Below, piece by piece: positions 43,694 to 51,366 of a stretch of 64,000 nt of DNA. A program made the translations under genes and the position numbers. A model generated the notes under the pieces. It did not search any database and was not told the origin of the DNA. It saw nothing but the letters and a program-made list of their open reading frames with translations. Positions within the stretch are counted from its first letter, which is position 1; each line of letters opens with the position of its first letter. The DNA is taken from assembly GCA_964247385.1 (NCBI GenBank), contig CAXTUB010000012.1, positions 1 through 64,000 on the forward strand. Direction: 5' to 3'. The DNA comes from TMP-86 sp964247385 (GTDB taxonomy: Bacteria; Pseudomonadota; Gammaproteobacteria; Steroidobacterales; Steroidobacteraceae).

Positions 43694-45001
43694 CTACTGC
43701 AATCTCAATCGCACGAATCCCATCGCGCCTTGCGGCTCGGTGCGTCCGTACAGCGACTCCAAGGCCGACGGCACGAAATTCATGGCATACAACGCGCCGA
43801 TGCCAAACTTCAGCGACGTACTGAGCGAAAACTCGCGCACCGCGCCGAGTGAGATTTTCCCGACGCCGTACGCCTTTCCCGCCGCGCCCGCACCCAGCAT
43901 GGCGTTCGCAGTCACCGAGTCTTCATCGACGAGCTCGTCGTTTTTTTCTTGTTCCGCGCGCGCAAACACCGTCCACACGGCATGAGGGCGCCACGCCGCT
44001 TCGACGAAATACGCATTGAGCGCCTTGCCACCCGAGCTACGTCGACTCCCCCACGCCGTGGTGACCGACCACCAGCGTGCTTGATCCAGCACATGGGTGT
44101 AAATCGCGCTTGCGGAAAAACGGGTTTGGTTGACTTCGGGCTCGAGTTGTTCGGGGCTGACTTGATGCGCCCAAGACACTTGCAGTGCCCATGCGGGCGA
44201 CGGATTCCAAGAGAGGCGTGCGCTATTCGAATCCAGCGCTCCGGTTTCAATGTTGTATCGATGTTGATCGGGCTCGCGGCCACGAAACCGTGACCCCTCG
44301 AGCTTCCACGCAGAGTGCACGAGTCCCGCGGTGACTACGCCATAAGTGATGTGCGTGGAGTCCAGCCAGTGATGCGTGATGGGCGCTTCCGGACTGTCGA
44401 GGATGGATTGGCGATGCATGAATGCTGGTGGGCCGAACGCCGGCTCGCCCGGGAGCCCGGTGTAGACAAAGAATGAATTGACGCTCGTCATCGCATGCGA
44501 CCAACTGGCCGACAGCTCCATGAACAAATCGTGCGGATGTTGCCGGTCGATCAAGTGGGTCTTGCCATCGGCGGTCTCGCCCGTCGCCAGCAGCAGCGGA
44601 TAACCCGACGCGCCCATGAGCGGCTCGGGACTCAGCATGGCGCGAAATTGCAGTGTATTGCTGCCAGAGATTTCATCGCCATTGGCGGACGCGAACCGCC
44701 GGCTCGCCATTCCCATCAGCATGCCGGAAAGAAACGTCTTCTCGTCTCCGCGTGGGCCCTGTTGCCAATCGTAGACCCCATCGAGCATGCCGTGTCCCAT
44801 CAGCATCCAATCGCCTTGCATGTGATGCGCGCCTGCATGTGCGGAATTGTCGGGCTGCCACGATGTGCCCGACGCATCGCGCGTGATGGGATAGTCGCCG
44901 AGCGCGCCGCTCATCGACATCTGACTGAAGGACAGACTCGGCGCCAGGAGCAGCGCCACCCAAAGCAAAAGCCGCAAGCAAACGTTAAAATCAATATTCA
45001 T
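43694..45001 (-). CDS. Outer-membrane beta-barrel-like protein, metal-cluster associated
   Basis: 435 residues from ATG 45001 (frame extends to 45070 without signal). Signal peptide: L-R-L-L-L-W-V-A-L-L-L-A-P-S-L, cleavage near S-F-S-Q. The mature N-terminus is Met/His-rich (H-A-G-A-H-H-M-Q-G-D-W-M-L-M-G-H-G-M). The rest has alternating aromatic-hydrophobic strands, R-P-H-A-V-W-T-V-F-A-R, ending in a short barrel-like strand with L-R-L-Q. This fits a transport or copper-related outer-membrane protein family found near metal-resistance genes. It follows a small Cys-rich exported gene on the same strand, so both may handle copper. No channel substrate can be assigned. Confidence 0.65.
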   Translation of the reverse strand: MNIDFNVCLRLLLWVALLLAPSLSFSQMSMSGALGDYPITRDASGTSWQPDNSAHAGAHHMQGDWMLMGHGMLDGVYDWQQGPRGDEKTFLSGMLMGMASRRFASANGDEISGSNTLQFRAMLSPEPLMGASGYPLLLATGETADGKTHLIDRQHPHDLFMELSASWSHAMTSVNSFFVYTGLPGEPAFGPPAFMHRQSILDSPEAPITHHWLDSTHITYGVVTAGLVHSAWKLEGSRFRGREPDQHRYNIETGALDSNSARLSWNPSPAWALQVSWAHQVSPEQLEPEVNQTRFSASAIYTHVLDQARWWSVTTAWGSRRSSGGKALNAYFVEAAWRPHAVWTVFARAEQEKNDELVDEDSVTANAMLGAGAAGKAYGVGKISLGAVREFSLSTSLKFGIGALYAMNFVPSALESLYGRTEPQGAMGFVRLRLQ

Positions 45002-45107
45002 AGACCGGTCCCACGTGAGACGCCGCGCCGCAATTGCGCCAGCGCGAGCAAACGCGCGATGAGTGATCATCGCGCTCGTTCAAACCGAAAGGCTTAAGTC
45101 GTGGGAA

Positions 45108-45392
45108 TCAGGCGATCGGCGGGCGGGTGGGCGGTGTTTCGCCCCGCGTATCGAAACGCGAAGCCATTCGTTGCGGCGCGTAGACTGCGCGACCGCACCA
45201 CGCAAATGCGCGCACAATACTCACATCAGCCACGGGGCTGCACGCGCAATGATCCATGCAGCAATGGGTGAGCGTCGGCGTCTGATCAGGGCAGCACGCA
45301 TGCGAGCGGGTTGGCTCGCTCAAGCGCATGGCCGCGAACGATTGCGCGGCGGTGCTAAGAATTAAGACGGTGAAGAGGAACGCGCGCAGCAT
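45108..45392 (-). CDS. Small exported Cys/His-rich protein
   Basis: 94 residues from ATG 45392; the frame is open to 45572 but the signal peptide M-L-R-A-F-L-F-T-V-L-I-L-S-T-A-A-Q starts here. The mature part has H-A-C-C-P-D-Q and T-H-C-C-M-D-H-C-A-C-S-P, seven Cys plus several His in ~25 residues, a likely metal site. Similar small proteins occur near copper-resistance genes (CopL-like), but I cannot name the family. It is 106 bases upstream of the outer-membrane gene, same strand. Confidence 0.5.
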   Translation of the reverse strand: MLRAFLFTVLILSTAAQSFAAMRLSEPTRSHACCPDQTPTLTHCCMDHCACSPVADVSIVRAFAWCGRAVYAPQRMASRFDTRGETPPTRPPIA

Positions 45393-45491
45393 CGTCAAAG
45401 CGTAGCACGCGGATGCATCGCGGTGCGGGCGTAGAGCACGTCGCGCGGCCATTAGAAACTCAACGTTTGTCGAGCGTTCAATAAGGTCGCC

Positions 45492-45867
45492 TTGGCGCCG
45501 AATATCAAGATCACTCTGGATGCCATGCCGGCCGCAATATTCGTTTTGTCTCGTTCCCGAGGACTTTGGCATCGGTCAGCTCACCAAGCTCGCAGAGCAT
45601 TCCGCTCAGGTTGCTCTCACGCGGGCGATGGTGACCAATTCCCTGCAAGCCTTGCGCCACTTCGTCACGTCAGGTCTCGGGTTGACCATCCTTCCAAAAA
45701 TATTGGTCAAGCACGAGCTCGACAGCGGACTGGTGAAAGCTGTCGAGGTCAAAAACGCGTCGCTCAAGGCGGCAGAAGGTCAGATCATCGTGCCCAAGCG
45801 ACCCGTTCGCTCGATTGCCGAAAACGCAATGCTTGAAAGTTTGGCAAAGCTGAATTGGTTTATCTGA
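45492..45867 (+). pseudogene. Remnant of a LysR-type regulator, effector-domain C-terminal part
   Basis: The last ~80 residues (M-V-T-N-S-L-Q-A-L-R-H-F-V, then G-L-G-L-T-I-L-P) match the second half of a LysR effector domain. The upstream bases give fragments of the first half in other frames (I-K-I-T-L-D-A and V-P-E-D-F), but the DNA-binding half is missing and the middle looks shortened. It is a decayed gene in the accessory stretch. Confidence 0.6.
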
Positions 45868-46086
45868 TGGGCGACTATATAACCCCACCCGTCTTGAATA
45901 GCTTGATCGCGCAACTGACCTGACCCAGAAACACCAGGCGCTGTGCTGCTGGCATCCAGCCGACAGCAGGTGTTCGCCCGCTACATGGCGGACTGGTTGG
46001 CGGACCATATTGTCAACGCCTGCCCGCCGGAGATTCGCTCGCGCGGTAACTCGAAGATGGAATAGGGGTCGAGCGGCGGCGGTGCG
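45868..46086. other. Gap with short open frame, no gene called
   Basis: A ~41-residue open stretch (A-V-L-L-A-S-S-R-Q-Q-V-F-A-R-Y) runs to a stop at 46063 on the plus strand but has no start or family match. Probably remnant sequence between the LysR fragment and the VapC-like gene. Confidence 0.35.
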
Positions 46087-46545
46087 CTACTCTTTCCGAG
46101 CCTTGGCGCGCTTGGGCAGCTGCCATTCACTGAGGATTGCAATTGATCCCCGCTCTTTCACCTTACTGACATACTTTCGATCCGCCGTCACGAACACGCC
46201 TCCGCAGAGGATTGCCAAGCCGTGATAGGCGGCATCGTAAAACGTGACTTCAAACTGTGAGGTTAACTCCAAAATCCTTTTGATCCAGGCTGGAGATGGC
46301 GCTACTTCTTCGAGCCCAAACTTCATTAGCGCCGACAGCCAATCCGCAGCGTGATTAGGGAAACGCCGCGCTAAAATGTTGCCGACTTCAAAAAGCCAAA
46401 GCTGAGGCACAAACACTCGCAGGCGCTCATCAGTTATTGCATCGCGTAGCTCTAATGCGCGCTCAGTGTCGGGTTCGACATCGCCAGGCAGCACCCACTT
46501 AAGAATAACGGAGGCATCTGGAACGACAACGCGTCCGGTGCTCAA
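46087..46545 (-). CDS. vapC: PIN-domain toxin (VapC-like ribonuclease)
   Basis: 152 residues. PIN acidic residues: V-V-P-D-A-S-V-I near residue 9, the Glu in L-W-L-F-E-V-G-N, Asp in T-F-Y-D-A-A-Y-H, and T-A-D-R-K-Y. The type II toxin cleaves RNA, often tRNA. Its start overlaps the antitoxin stop by 4 bases, the usual antitoxin-first order. Confidence 0.85.
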   Translation of the reverse strand: MSTGRVVVPDASVILKWVLPGDVEPDTERALELRDAITDERLRVFVPQLWLFEVGNILARRFPNHAADWLSALMKFGLEEVAPSPAWIKRILELTSQFEVTFYDAAYHGLAILCGGVFVTADRKYVSKVKERGSIAILSEWQLPKRAKARKE

Positions 46546-46772
46546 TGGCCATTCTCCCGGTCCTCACGGATCCAGCGCACAACATCCTCGGTACTGATCT
46601 TGGGCGCCATCGCGCGCGCTGAGTCCATTTCTCGCGCGGCATCTCGGCGACGACATCGAGTTGCCCAGCCGCGCAATGCCTCGTTGATCGTACGGCTCCG
46701 TTCTCCAACAGGCACCCGTCCTAAGACTTCCCAAGTGTCATCATCGATCATCACGTTGATTCTTCGGTTCAT
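46542..46772 (-). CDS. vapB: Antitoxin of the VapBC-like pair (ribbon-helix-helix)
   Basis: 76 residues from ATG 46772, with GGAGG 9 bases upstream. Starts M-N-R-R-I-N-V-M-I-D-D-D-T-W, typical of ribbon-helix-helix DNA-binding antitoxins, then R-S-R-T-I-N-E-A-L-R. The C-terminal half would wrap the toxin. Its stop overlaps the toxin start. An inverted repeat upstream may be its operator. Confidence 0.75.
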   Translation of the reverse strand: MNRRINVMIDDDTWEVLGRVPVGERSRTINEALRGWATRCRRRDAAREMDSARAMAPKISTEDVVRWIREDRENGH

Positions 46773-46793
46773 GGTCACACCTCCACGCAGTGT

Positions 46794-46809
46794 GTATATC
46801 ATTACATAC
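46794..46809. promoter_or_regulatory. Inverted repeat before the antitoxin gene
   Basis: GTATAT-CATT-ACATAC, arms matching at 5 of 6 positions, 22 bases before the antitoxin ATG on the minus strand. Suits autoregulation by a ribbon-helix-helix antitoxin. No strong -35 is evident. Confidence 0.35.
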
Positions 46810-46873
46810 TTGACGAACGCAGCGATGTTGCTAGTTCCCGCGCTCTTTTTGTGTCGGGGCGGGCACGGCGATC

Positions 46874-47403
46874 TTGCCGGGGTTGAGCACGCGTGATCCT
46901 TTGCGCCTGCGAACCCGGTTGACTCTCGCATTGACGCTTCTTCTTGCCTGCTTACCTGTGCTGCGCGTCATGACCGGTGGCCCGGGATGGAGCAGCGCCA
47001 TGCATGGCGGCGCGACCGTCATTGCGATCGATCTGGCGCTGCTCACCGCGGCGGCCGCGCTCTTTGCGCGGTTGTGGCGACGTGCCCCGACGAATCGGAT
47101 CTCGTCGCCCGTGCCGTTGCCGGCGGCAGAGTGGCGGCCGCGCTGACATTCGGTGCCGTTGCCCTGTCTGCAACATGTCTTGTGCTGTTGGCCGTTATCG
47201 ATCCCAAGCGGCGGCGGGCGCAAGGCCTGAGAAAACTTTCTTTGTCAGCGATGCAGCCGTGGCTGGTACTCGCAGCATTGCTGCCGGGGGCCGCTCTTCT
47301 CGGTGCAATGCAACCCGCCGCGTTTATGATGTGGATGGCGGGCACCGCACTCGGCGGCTGGGCGTCGGCTATCGCGCTTACACTTGCACCAAGAGATGTG
47401 TAG
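46874..47403 (+). pseudogene. Small membrane protein, apparent -1 frameshift
   Basis: The first frame (46874-47100) gives a hydrophobic region L-T-L-A-L-T-L-L-L-A-C-L and V-I-A-I-D-L-A-L-L-T-A-A-A-A-L. It breaks near 47085-47090 at a run of four Cs; adding one C continues into P-D-E-S-D-L-V-A-R-A-V-A-G-G and two more hydrophobic segments to 47403. The joined protein would be ~170 residues with 4-5 helices and no recognised family. No reliable start codon: 46874 is a TTG. Confidence 0.4.
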
Positions 47404-47407
47404 GTCA

Positions 47408-47658
47408 ATGCCTCAAAGTTCCCTCGACCACTCGGAAGATCCGGCAAAGTTTCTTGGCTTTCATTGCTTTGCCGCTGCAGATATGGAACGTCTTGGTGTC
47501 GAGCCGAAGTCGCTCGAGCAAGACAGATTGTTCGGGAGGGCACAAGCACCGATCGGCAGCTCGAGATATTTGCTAGCGAGCATTCTGCATTGAGAACCAA
47601 CGAAATCTCGCTCAATACTGTCGTTGATTGGATCGCCGCTCAGACCGCGTCTGTGTGA
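47408..47658 (+). pseudogene. C-terminal remnant of a glutamate-cysteine ligase-like (YbdK/GCS2) enzyme
   Basis: Second part: A-E-V-A-R-A-R-Q-I-V-R-E-G-T-S-T-D-R-Q-L, with T-V-V-D-W-I-A-A-Q-T at the end, is the typical C-terminus of the carboxylate-amine ligase YbdK family. The first part (F-A-A-A-D-M-E-R-L-G-V) joins it after one added base near 47500. Only ~80 of ~370 residues remain, so the gene is a fragment regardless of sequencing error. It ends 7 bases before the next gene. Confidence 0.55.
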
Positions 47659-47664
47659 CGCTGG

Positions 47665-48606
47665 ATGCCACGTTCTCTCAAGATTCTCATTGCCCTCGTT
47701 CTGCTCGGTACGCTTGCATGGGGCGTTGACTGGGAACAGCTCCCCGTTCATTTGTCGCGATCGAATTGGGGGTTGGCAGCACTCGCCATCGTTGTTGTGG
47801 CGCTTGAAATGCCAATCAATGCCTGGAAATGGCAGTGGTCGCTACGGCTTCATGATCTCTTGTTTACGTGGACGTATTTGTTCCGAACGGGGTGTTTTGC
47901 CTATTTCCTGAATAACTTCCTGCCGTCGGCGATCGGCGGAGATGTCTATCGCGTCCTGCGCACCAGCAGCGGTGGGGAGCGATCAAGCGCGGTGTCCGCC
48001 GTTTTATGTGAGCGCGCCGTGGGGCTCGTCGCCATGTTGTGCAATGGATTTATCGGAGCTTTGGTCCTCGTGCATCAACACGAGCTCGCGCGATGGTATG
48101 TGCAGATTTCGATCGGTGTTGTGGCGATATCGTCCGTACTGGCATCGTTGCGGTATGTAGGCGCATTTTCGAGCGCTGGGCGCTGGCTTTCGCGCCTCCA
48201 CATCTTGAAGCCCGTACTAGACAACCTCCGCCGGATCAGTCGAGCGCGGCGCGAATGGCTGCCGTTGATCGCGACGTCCTTCCTTTTCCAGTTAATGGCC
48301 GCCTTGGCGGTCTATCTCGCATTTTTGGGCGTCGGCGCCGACATCGGCCTGTCGACCGCGCTGCTGATCACCGCTGCTGCTGGACTTGCCTCCATTCTGC
48401 CAATTGCGATTAGTGGGATTGGAGTTGTAGAAGGCTCGATTGCTGGCGCGGCTGTCGCACTCGGCGTCGATTACGACGCAGCGCTGCTGGCCGCAATCAT
48501 CCTGCGGCTCATCACATTGCCTGTGAGCGCCGCTTCCGGCCTTCTATATCTGACCGAGCCCAATGAAGCAACGCTCTCAATTACCAGAACGCGGACTCAG
48601 CAGTGA
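47665..48606 (+). CDS. Lysylphosphatidylglycerol synthase transmembrane-domain family protein (UPF0104)
   Basis: 313 residues, ~8 hydrophobic helices. The family signature F-L-N-N-F-L-P-S-A-I-G-G-D-V-Y-R-V-L-R is at residues 90-108, and G-I-G-V-V-E-G-S near 255. It is an inner-membrane protein like the flippase/transport half of MprF without the aminoacyl-transferase domain; bacterial relatives are linked to lipid or glycan translocation. Its 3' end overlaps the convergent epimerase gene by 26 bases. Confidence 0.82.
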   Translation: MPRSLKILIALVLLGTLAWGVDWEQLPVHLSRSNWGLAALAIVVVALEMPINAWKWQWSLRLHDLLFTWTYLFRTGCFAYFLNNFLPSAIGGDVYRVLRTSSGGERSSAVSAVLCERAVGLVAMLCNGFIGALVLVHQHELARWYVQISIGVVAISSVLASLRYVGAFSSAGRWLSRLHILKPVLDNLRRISRARREWLPLIATSFLFQLMAALAVYLAFLGVGADIGLSTALLITAAAGLASILPIAISGIGVVEGSIAGAAVALGVDYDAALLAAIILRLITLPVSAASGLLYLTEPNEATLSITRTRTQQ

Positions 48607-49681
48607 ACATCGACGCCATTGCCAACGACCGCAGCGAGTCGTACGCAAACGGCAGCGCAGACCCAAGCCAGCCGAAAGCACTCAATGAAGGGCCGATGCG
48701 CGGCTCCTGATGAGACCGCAGCGTTCGAGCGAGCCCCTCGCGCAGCGGTACCAACGGTTTCCATCCCAGCACCCGCTGCGCGTGGGAGGAATCGAATTCC
48801 GCATCATTGGTGTAAAAATCCATGCGACGCCGATACAGCGGTGGATTGATCTTGAAGCGATTGCAGAAGTCTTCGGTGAACGCCGCGAGCCGGAGCATGG
48901 GTCGAAGGGGAAGGCGAGGACCGCTGCTTTTGCGTTTTGCCAGACCCGCCAACGTGCTTAACATCGCGTGCAGAGACACTGCTTCAGGTCCGGCAACGAT
49001 CATTTCCTGATTCGCTGCACCTGGCCGAGTGCATGCGCGCACAAACGCATCGACAAGGTCGGACACGTAGACCATATGGCGACGGCCGTCGCCTGAGCCG
49101 AAGAGAGGGAACCGGCCCCGGGCGGCGCTCTGAAACAGCTTTAGCAGTCGCTGATCTCGTGGACCGTAGACGGCGGTAGGACGCAGAATCACATATTCGA
49201 TTCCGCTGTCCCGAGCTCTCGTGCGGACTTCAGATTCCGCATCGATCTTGCTGCGCTCATACGCGTTCCAGGGCGCTACCGAATTCGTCTCGTCGATGAC
49301 GCCCTCTACTCGTTGGCCGTAGATACCTGCCGTACTGCATAACACAAAACGCTTCACACCGTGGGCGTGTGCCGCCGCCAACAGTTGTGCAGTCCCCTCC
49401 ACGTTCACGCGTCGAAAATAGTCCTCATCCGCCCCAGCTTCGCGGAAAGCGGCCGCGAAATGTACGACGCAGTCGACGCCGTCAAGCTCGTCGCGAGGGG
49501 TTTCGTCTTCCAGCAGATCGCCAGTGATCATCCGGACGCCCAAACTTTCGAGATGGGTATGCAACGATTGAGACGCGCGGTCCTCCCGACGTAGTCCAAT
49601 CACTTGGTGGCCGATGGAAACCGCATGTTCGACGAAATGACCGCCGATGAATCCGCACGCGCCTGTCACAAATAGTTTCAT
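48581..49681 (-). CDS. NAD(P)-dependent epimerase/dehydratase-family (3-beta-HSD-like)
   Basis: 366 residues. Rossmann loop T-G-A-C-G-F-I-G-G-H at residues 6-15, S-T-A-G-I-Y-G, and the catalytic Y-x3-K in Y-E-R-S-K. Extended SDR with a ~50-residue C-terminal tail ending in a hydrophobic run. It oxidises or epimerises a sugar nucleotide or sterol/terpenoid-type substrate; unknown here. Convergent with the UPF0104 gene, which handles lipid-like material, so a lipid/glycan route is possible. Confidence 0.82.
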   Translation of the reverse strand: MKLFVTGACGFIGGHFVEHAVSIGHQVIGLRREDRASQSLHTHLESLGVRMITGDLLEDETPRDELDGVDCVVHFAAAFREAGADEDYFRRVNVEGTAQLLAAAHAHGVKRFVLCSTAGIYGQRVEGVIDETNSVAPWNAYERSKIDAESEVRTRARDSGIEYVILRPTAVYGPRDQRLLKLFQSAARGRFPLFGSGDGRRHMVYVSDLVDAFVRACTRPGAANQEMIVAGPEAVSLHAMLSTLAGLAKRKSSGPRLPLRPMLRLAAFTEDFCNRFKINPPLYRRRMDFYTNDAEFDSSHAQRVLGWKPLVPLREGLARTLRSHQEPRIGPSLSAFGWLGSALPFAYDSLRSLAMASMFTAESAFW

Positions 49682-49906
49682 GATCGCTCCAGAATGCCTC
49701 GCATTGATTTAGCACGAAGTTTCTGTACGGGTAAAGGCGGGGATGCGAATCGATGAGGTAGGCGCATTCCGAAGGGGGACGCGTCCGCCAAAACAGCACG
49801 AATGTCATCTGCGAAGACACGTTCCATATCTTAGGCTGCAGGCATATACGCTGACTTTCACGGCAGTGAAGAGGAGTTGCTCGCGGCCGGCGTTGCAACG
49901 GCTGAT

Positions 49907-50161
49907 ATGTTCCAAGGAATGGAAAACATCGGGCAGAGATCCTCCCAGGACGGGTTTGCCAACAAACTCACGCTGAAGCGCAGACGCGGCAAATGGGACC
50001 TTGAGGTGCGAACTTCGATCGAACCGCAATACGGTGATCCAAGCGATGAACGCACTCGCAACAGCAAGTGGTGGCGTGAAAACGGAACGGCGGTGGAGCG
50101 CGAAGTGGCCGACATCTTGGCGCGCTTTACCCGACCTCAAGAGGAATCTGATGGACGATGA
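49907..50161 (+). CDS. Possible small unknown protein
   Basis: Frame from ATG 49907 (84 residues), or TTG 49877. Charged, with K-W-D-L-E-V-R-T-S-I-E-P-Q-Y and a helix A-V-E-R-E-V-A-D-I-L-A-R-F. No strong ribosome site and no family. Its end overlaps the ATG of the following decayed gene by 11 bases, which is the only argument for it being real. The 225 bases upstream to 49682 hold nothing I can support. Confidence 0.3.
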   Translation: MFQGMENIGQRSSQDGFANKLTLKRRRGKWDLEVRTSIEPQYGDPSDERTRNSKWWRENGTAVEREVADILARFTRPQEESDGR

Positions 50162-50624
50162 ACCGGCACCGCCTGGAGTTGCGAGCAACCTTGCGACCCA
50201 GTCGCAGATCGTTCGTCCCGCCACTGGCTCAATGACTCTTGAGGGCCGCACTCCGCTCGGCTTGCTGATGACGCCGGTGTTCACGCTCTTGCTGGCCCCA
50301 GGCGCACGAGGCAAGCGCGAATGGGAATCAGCAACTCGCCGTAGTGCTTGCACACGCGGCTTGCGAGCTCGCGACAGAGGGCGCTTTGACCAGCTCCTTG
50401 CCCGTCGTGCCGATGTAGAACTGAGTCAAGCACTCATGAAGCTCTTGGGGCACGGCCGCAGTCTTGACGATGGCAAGGTCAAACGCATTGATACGATGTT
50501 TACCGGAGACAATCCCGCGGGCCACAAGGCTCTCGATCTCCGCGTTCATCCGCGGTTGGATGCTGCGGCGCGATCACTGACGACCGTGAAAAGGCTTTAT
50601 CACGGCCGGGCCTATGGTCGATGA
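50151..50624 (+). pseudogene. Unknown helical (HEPN-like?) protein, frame broken twice
   Basis: From ATG 50151 (GAGG 8 bases before) the frame reads well to about 50298. Removing one C from a run of four near 50298 continues into L-L-A-Q-A-H-E-A-S-A-N-G-N-Q-Q-L-A-V-V-L-A-H-A-A. Adding one C near 50390 returns to the first frame, L-L-A-R-R-A-D-V-E-L-S-Q-A-L, up to R-S-L-D-D-G-K-V-K-R-I-D. The joined ~155-residue helical protein resembles HEPN-type proteins in outline, but I cannot name it. If the indels are sequencing errors it is an intact gene. Confidence 0.4.
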
Positions 50625-50700
50625 AGGTCTAAAGTAGACGCGAATAGCCCCCCGAATTGGGCATGCGCTTTGCACCGCGTCACAGCCCTCACCATACCAG

Positions 50701-50729
50701 TTGCTACGCGTATAGCGTAGCGTTACACT
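50701..50729 (+). promoter_or_regulatory. Promoter and operator of the HigBA-like pair
   Basis: -35 TTGCTA (50701-50706) and -10 TACACT (50724-50729) are 17 bases apart. A perfect inverted repeat, GCTACGC-GTATA-GCGTAGC (50703-50721), fills the spacer, as expected for autorepression by the antitoxin. The toxin ATG at 50736 is 7 bases after the -10 and has no ribosome site, so the mRNA may be leaderless. Confidence 0.6.
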
Positions 50730-50735
50730 GCTCAC

Positions 50736-51014
50736 ATGATTAGGACGTTCCGGCACTCAGGGATCGAGGCTTTTTTCAAGACCGGATCGAAGGCCGGGAT
50801 TCAGCCGGCACATGCGAAGAGGCTGCGTCTTCAGCTCGGCACACTGGACCAGGCGAAGCGGCCACAGGACATGGATCTCCCTGACTGGCGCTTCCATCCG
50901 CTCAAAGGTGCGCAGGCTGGAAGGTATACAGTCACGGTGAATGGCAATTGGCGCCTTACCTATGCGTTCGATGGCGCCGATGCGGTTTTGGTCGGCTATG
51001 AGGATTACCACTGA
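50736..51014 (+). CDS. higB: HigB-family toxin (RelE/ParE fold)
   Basis: 92 residues. Matches HigB: I-R-T-F-R-H-S-G-I-E-A-F-F at the start, F-H-P-L-K-G-A-Q-A-G-R-Y and W-R-L-T-Y-A-F-D-G near the end. The ribosome-dependent mRNA endonuclease is in toxin-first order, as in classical HigBA. It starts just after the promoter and 17 bases before the antitoxin ATG. Confidence 0.88.
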   Translation: MIRTFRHSGIEAFFKTGSKAGIQPAHAKRLRLQLGTLDQAKRPQDMDLPDWRFHPLKGAQAGRYTVTVNGNWRLTYAFDGADAVLVGYEDYH

Positions 51015-51030
51015 CATGAAGGGGCACGAA

Positions 51031-51318
51031 ATGAGCAAGATGCACAATCCGCCGCATCCTGGCGAGGTGCTCACCGATACGGTGTTGGGTGATGACGGGG
51101 TCACGGTGACCGAGTTTGCCGAGAAGCTCGGCATGACTCGCGCAGCCGTTTCGCGCGTGGTGAACGGCAATGCGTCGGTGAGCATCGAGATGGCGCTTCT
51201 CCTCGAGGATGCGCTCGGCACCTCGGCGGAGACCTGGCTCGGTATGCAAACCGCTTATGATCTTTGGCAGGCGAAGCGCAAGCGTCGCCGCAAGGCCGAG
51301 CGGCTCGAACTTGCATAG
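51031..51318 (+). CDS. higA: HigA-family antitoxin (XRE HTH)
   Basis: 95 residues from ATG 51031, preceded by AAGGGG; ATG 51016 is an alternative. H-P-G-E-V-L at the start, HTH V-T-E-F-A-E-K-L-G-M-T-R-A-A-V-S-R-V-V-N-G, and S-A-E-T-W-L at the end are diagnostic for HigA. It neutralises HigB and represses the promoter at 50701. Confidence 0.9.
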   Translation: MSKMHNPPHPGEVLTDTVLGDDGVTVTEFAEKLGMTRAAVSRVVNGNASVSIEMALLLEDALGTSAETWLGMQTAYDLWQAKRKRRRKAERLELA

Positions 51319-51366
51319 CAGAAGCCGATTTGAAACCGATCACTAAAGTAGTGCGAAGTAGAGGGG

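Noticed and set aside
49805..50353. 182-residue minus-strand frame
   Set aside because: Basic, Ser/Ala/Arg-rich, no domain; it overlaps the plus-strand candidates.
50328..50549. Protein-like minus-strand frame with A-V-P-Q-E-L-H-E-C-L-T
   Set aside because: It looks fluent but overlaps the plus-strand gene rebuilt at 50151, which explains more of the region; no start with a ribosome site.
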